Of a DNA stretch of 64,000 nt, positions 60,669 through 64,000 are shown piece after piece (position 1 is the first letter of the stretch; every line of letters begins with the position of its first letter). The DNA comes from Sphingosinicella sp. GTDB taxonomy: Bacteria > Pseudomonadota > Alphaproteobacteria > Sphingomonadales > Sphingomonadaceae. Location: assembly GCA_013816585.1 (NCBI GenBank), contig JACDEE010000001.1:77001-141000 (forward strand). The letters are read 5' to 3'. The notes under the pieces were generated by a model. The model did not search any database. It had not been told where the DNA came from and worked only from the letters and a program-made list of their open reading frames with translations. The position numbers were made by a program, and so were the translations under genes.

Positions 60669-61577
60669 ATGATCCTGTCATTGCGCCTGATTGAGACTTT
60701 CGTCGAAGCTGCGCGTCTTGGCAGCTTCTCTGCGGCTGGAAGGGCACTTGGGCTGTCGGCTGGATCGGTCAGCCAGAACGTCAAGAACCTTGAAGACGCC
60801 TTGGGCGTGCGACTGTTCGAGCGCACGACGCGCCAAGTGCGTCTGACCCGTGAAGGCGAGCGCTATCGAAGCCGCTGCGCGCCCGCGCTCGAAGCGCTTG
60901 CCGAGGCGGCCGAGCTCGCCCGCGCGGAGCGCGAAAGTTTGGCCGGGACTCTCCGCATCACGTCGACCACCGCTTTCGGCCGCGACGAGGTTTTGCCAGT
61001 AATCGCAGCCTTCCAGCGCGCGCACCCCGAGCTGTTGGTTGAGCTGCGGCTATCCGATAATTTCGTAGACCTCGTAGCAGACGGCTTCGATCTTGCTGTC
61101 CGCGCGGGCGTCTTGCCCGAGAACGAATACATTTCGCGCCTCCTCGTGCCGGTGACACCGCTTCTTGTCGCCTCATCCGCTTACCTAGCTCAGGCTGGCA
61201 CCCTGACATCTCTCGATGACTTGGCCAAACACCGGCTGATCGGCATGCGCTCCAACCCGTCCGCGCAGCTTTTCGCGCTTGAGATTGCTGGCCCCGATGG
61301 CGTCGTCCGGCGTGAGTTCGAGCCCGCGTTCGTCGTCAACGATCCGGCGGGACTTCTGCAAGCCGCGCGTCTTGGCATGGGTATCGCGCAGGTAGGAAGT
61401 AACCTGGCGCGCGGACCCGTAGCACGCGGCGACCTAGTCCACCTGTTGCCTGAGACGGCCGTGCGCTCGCGCGGCCTTTATGCCGTTTACCCCTCGCGTC
61501 GCTTCGTGCCGCGCAAGGTCTCGCTCTTCATCAGTTCGCTCACGGCAGCGTTCAGTGAACGAAGCGACCTGACCTAA
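60669..61577 (+). CDS. LysR-family transcription regulator
   Basis: This protein of about 302 residues has an N-terminal winged helix (SFSAAGRALGLSAGSVSQNV, NLEDALGVRLFERTTRQVRL) and a periplasmic-binding-type effector domain (TLRITSTTAFGRDEVLPVIA, FDLAVRAGVLPE, VVNDPAGLLQAARLGMGIAQ). The ATG at 60669 is chosen; a GTG at 60633 is also open. By position it should control the divergent DUF2798-VOC-AKR operon, probably in response to an aldehyde or aromatic compound. Confidence 0.92.
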   Translation: MILSLRLIETFVEAARLGSFSAAGRALGLSAGSVSQNVKNLEDALGVRLFERTTRQVRLTREGERYRSRCAPALEALAEAAELARAERESLAGTLRITSTTAFGRDEVLPVIAAFQRAHPELLVELRLSDNFVDLVADGFDLAVRAGVLPENEYISRLLVPVTPLLVASSAYLAQAGTLTSLDDLAKHRLIGMRSNPSAQLFALEIAGPDGVVRREFEPAFVVNDPAGLLQAARLGMGIAQVGSNLARGPVARGDLVHLLPETAVRSRGLYAVYPSRRFVPRKVSLFISSLTAAFSERSDLT

Positions 61578-61757
61578 CATGCAGGAGATCTGGTGATCCA
61601 ACGCCGCGCGAAGCGCTGTCTATAAGTTTATACCACTTTCACTCCGGATCACCGTGAATGTTCGACCGCGCTACTTCGGCGCAACGCGGTAACCGGCCCC
61701 GACCATGTCCGTGTTTGCGCGTGCTGTCGGTGTTATGGATGAGCTGTCCTGAGGTCG

Positions 61758-62249
61758 TTGTACGCGAACGGCATCAAACTGGACGAGCTTTGGCACGATC
61801 AAAGTGCGGTGGCATATCGCCCCGATCATCCGCTCAGCGACGTTCTGCTAACCGCAAACGCGGAGCTTGCGCAGCACGACTTCATCACCGCGCACGGCCC
61901 CGGTTGCCATCAAGGGCTCGCCCTGTTCACGGCGGCGGGGGTGTCGCCAAAGGTAGTCGCACGCGACTTTCATCGTCAGACCATACTCACGTTGGTACAA
62001 TCGGGCGCAGGCGTGACGCTGATTCCAGGTTCATATCTTGGCATCGCGATGATCGGGCTGACGTTCAAACCAGTGCAGAGCGACGACGCTGGTTAGCGCT
62101 TCGCGGCGGCATTTCGGGAGGGCGAATTGCCCGGCATTGTCGCCCAGTTTCTGCGCGCCGCGCGTGCAGCAGTTTCATTGCAGCCTTGCGAATCAGAGAC
62201 ACGATCCTTGCCAGAGATAGCAGTCCCGCGTAGTAGTATTATAGCGTAG
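61758..62249 (+). pseudogene. LysR effector-domain remnant with in-frame amber
   Basis: Only the C-terminal half of a LysR-type effector domain remains: LDELWHDQSAVAYRPDHPLS, VVARDFHRQTILTLVQSGAG, VTLIPGSYLG. No helix-turn-helix is found upstream; the frame is closed at 61740. At 62094 an in-frame TAG interrupts DDAG-[W]-RFAAAFREGELPGIVAQF, where TGG is the likely ancestral codon. The frame then runs on to 62249. This is a decayed gene fragment, probably left at the edge of the incoming mobile element. Confidence 0.75.
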
Positions 62250-62566
62250 TTCAGCCTGATAGAGATAGCAGACAAGGACGAAGCAGATGACGGCAAGATA
62301 AAGCGAGATTCCTCGCTGCCGGAACTTCGTTCCTAAGTGTTTGTCTGCACATTATTTTTTGGCGTCGCGCGGCACCGTCCATGAGGTGAGTGGGTGGCAC
62401 TTATGCCATTTTCTCGTTTGTTATCAACGTCTCGATATGCACCAACGACGATGTGCCTCAAATCCGGTCCCGCCGTTTCCCGCCGTTCGCAAGTCTTTCT
62501 ACACCACGGCCCTACGCCTCGATTTACTGTCTTGCGTCGCTGATTCCGACCCTCAATCGTCACGTC
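62241..62566. other. Gap upstream of the relaxase: hairpins, possible oriT or promoter
   Basis: No gene was recognised. Two adjacent small hairpins occur at AGCGAG-ATTC-CTCGCT (62302-62317) and GGAAC-TTC-GTTCC (62321-62333), followed by an AT-rich run with ATTATTTTTT near 62350. GTCATGAC, an 8-bp palindrome, overlaps the relaxase start. Relaxase genes are commonly preceded by their oriT, so this is the place to look, but no known nic sequence was recognised. Confidence 0.4.
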
Positions 62567-64000
62567 ATGACACGCGACGACGACAGCTTTCGCATCCGTC
62601 TCGGCAAGGTTCGCGACCGGGGGACAACCCGTTTGCCGAGGACGGTGCGGCAGCGTCCGAAGACCTTCATAGGCGATGTGCATCAGGCGATCCGTCGAGC
62701 GGGTGGCAACCCCAATCGTCTGGCCGGGACGGGGAAAGGAAGCGGGAGGTTCAACGCGCGCGGGCGGGGCGCTCAGATCGCGGCGGCATTGCCGGGCCGG
62801 AACGGGTGGAGCCGGGACGGGAGCGGCGTCCGCACCCGCTCGCGGCGGGTGGCGGTGAAGGCTCGCGTGGTGAAACTCAATCCACAGCGCGGCGCGGCGC
62901 GCGGACGGCAGTTTGTGAGCGGCAAGGCGGTGGACGCGCACCTGCGCTATTTGGAACGCGATGGCGTGACCCGCGACGGCGAGAAGGGCCAGGCCTATTC
63001 CGCCGACAGGGACGTGGCCGATGGCCCGGCCTTCCTCGACCGTGGCCGCGAGGACCGCCACCAGTTCCGCTTCATCGTCTCCGCCGAGGAAGGCGTGGAG
63101 CTATCCGACCTCCGTCAGACCACGCGCGACCTGATGGCGCAGATGGAATCGGACCTTGGCACCAGGCTCGACTGGATCGCGGTCGATCACCACAACACCG
63201 GACACCCTCACACCCACGTTCTGATGCGCGGCGTGACCGACGACGGCAAGATGCTCAACATCGCCGGGGATTACATCGCCCACGGCGTCCGCGAACGCGC
63301 GAGCGAGATCGTCACGCTGGAGCTGGGCCGTCAGACCGAGCAGGAAGTGTCGCGCCAGCTTGAGCGTGAGGTAGACGCCGAGCGGTTCACCCGGCTCGAC
63401 CGGATGCTGATCGCGGCGCAGGAGCGCGACGAGTTTTCCGATCTGCGGCCCGACAAGGACATGGTCGAGACCGCCCGGCAGAACCGGGCGCTGCTGATCG
63501 AGCGCGCCCGCAAGCTGGAGCGGATGGGGCTGGCGACCGAACATACGCCAGGCGTCTGGACGATATCGGCCCGCGCCGAGCCGATGCTCCGCGAGCTGGG
63601 CACGCGCGGCGACATCATCGAGACGATGCACCAGGCGCTGGAGCGCGAGGGGCTGGCGGAGCAGCGGGCATATGCCGGTTACACAGTGCACCGCGCTATC
63701 CCGACCGAACGCATCGTCGGTCGCGTCATCGCCAAGGGGCTGGGCGATGACGAGCTTGGCGAACGGATGGGCCTGACCATTGACGGCGTGGACGGGCGGG
63801 TTCACCACCTTGAGGTTCCGGCCACCAAGATCGAGGATATCCGGCGCGGCAGCATAATCGCAGTGGAACCGCCGCCGAGCACGCCACGCGTCGCCGATGA
63901 TAACATCCTGCAACACACCGACGCCCAAGGCACCTATCGGCCATCGACGCATCTGGCATCAGTGCGCGAGACCATGCCCCGGATCGACCATGAGCGTCAT
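62567..64000 (+). CDS. VirD2/TraI-type relaxase (DUF3363 family), 3' end outside window
   Basis: The frame opens at ATG 62567 (MTRDDDSFRIRLGKVRDRGT) and stays open to the window end (478 codons). Relaxase motifs are visible: a conserved Tyr in AHLRYLERDGVTRDG (about residue 128), HQFRFIVSAEEG, and the metal-binding histidines in AVDHHNTGHPHTHVLMRG (about 206-222). A DUF3363-like region follows (GLATEHTPGVWTISARAEPM, HQALEREGLAEQRAYAGYTV). Such relaxases nick oriT of integrative conjugative or mobilisable elements and plasmids. It is the first gene of an element that continues to the right. Confidence 0.9.
   Translation, partial: MTRDDDSFRIRLGKVRDRGTTRLPRTVRQRPKTFIGDVHQAIRRAGGNPNRLAGTGKGSGRFNARGRGAQIAAALPGRNGWSRDGSGVRTRSRRVAVKARVVKLNPQRGAARGRQFVSGKAVDAHLRYLERDGVTRDGEKGQAYSADRDVADGPAFLDRGREDRHQFRFIVSAEEGVELSDLRQTTRDLMAQMESDLGTRLDWIAVDHHNTGHPHTHVLMRGVTDDGKMLNIAGDYIAHGVRERASEIVTLELGRQTEQEVSRQLEREVDAERFTRLDRMLIAAQERDEFSDLRPDKDMVETARQNRALLIERARKLERMGLATEHTPGVWTISARAEPMLRELGTRGDIIETMHQALEREGLAEQRAYAGYTVHRAIPTERIVGRVIAKGLGDDELGERMGLTIDGVDGRVHHLEVPATKIEDIRRGSIIAVEPPPSTPRVADDNILQHTDAQGTYRPSTHLASVRETMPRIDHERH

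Noticed and set aside
62341-63363. Plus-strand frame starting MSAHYFLASRGTVH
   Set aside because: Runs in another frame over the relaxase, whose motifs (HPHTH, RYLERDG) and open frame to the window end are decisive.

Overview
The window looks like a chromosomal segment of a sphingomonad-type alphaproteobacterium (Sphingomonadales). The DNA is GC-rich. The housekeeping genes and their order are typical of that group: infA-maf-RNase E/G-yacG next to tRNA-Phe, nusB-thiL-hppA, bolA-dnaJ-cobS-cobT. It also has two large TonB-dependent receptors (one Oar-like), a LOV-HTH blue-light regulator, and stress genes with GGAAC-N16/17-(C/T)GTT promoters like those read by the alphaproteobacterial general-stress sigma factor EcfG. 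The assignment rests on gene content and protein motifs only; I could not run a search.

Layout. 0-9.6 kb: end of a helix-hairpin-helix protein, a CorC/HlyC-type membrane protein, an OmpA lipoprotein, tadA, a TonB-dependent receptor, a glycine-zipper protein, a phytase-like esterase, rpmB, and a frameshifted metalloprotease-like gene. 9.6-22.2 kb: conserved core (tRNA-Phe, yacG, RNase E/G, maf, infA, hppA, thiL, nusB, hydrolase, M48 protease, a frameshifted pirin, bolA, dnaJ, cobS, cobT). 22.2-36 kb: TetR regulator with a divergent target, an aldehyde dehydrogenase, the ybbA-ybbP/tesA divergon, PilZ, a twice-frameshifted WD40-amidohydrolase, nadE, and a hemerythrin stress gene. 36-44 kb: a complete sigma-54 envelope/efflux module consisting of adaptor, ABC ATPase, ABC permease, a PspB-like small protein, a 47-residue exported peptide, an NtrC-type response regulator and its histidine kinase. 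44-51 kb: FAD oxidoreductase, Rrf2 regulator, a multiply broken chrA, an Oar-type receptor, and an unexplained 0.8-kb stretch with two DnaA-box sequences. 51-62 kb: stress and accessory genes (split-barrel FMN protein, DUF378, fasciclin, LOV-HTH, ABM, ArsR-SRPBCC-SnoaL, S9 peptidase, AKR-VOC-DUF2798 divergent from LysR) with microsatellites and tandem repeats. 62.5 kb to the end: the start of a VirD2/TraI-type relaxase, so a mobile element enters from the right.

The most interesting part is 36.0-44.1 kb. Exact 16-bp inverted repeats (TGTCCG-N4-CGGACA) recur three times, two of them accompanied by a degenerate copy 20-21 bp away, beside three sigma-54-like promoters. One promoter faces the efflux operon, one the tiny exported peptide, and one the response regulator itself. 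The wiring can be read directly: kinase and regulator bind the repeats and switch on an ABC efflux/lipid-handling machine, a PspB-like protein and a secreted undecapeptide.

A second theme is decay. Pirin, the WD40-amidohydrolase, chrA, a metalloprotease-like gene and a LysR remnant carry frameshifts or in-frame amber codons, while their neighbours are intact. Some lesions lie in short homopolymers or CA/TG repeats, so sequencing error must be excluded before calling them pseudogenes.
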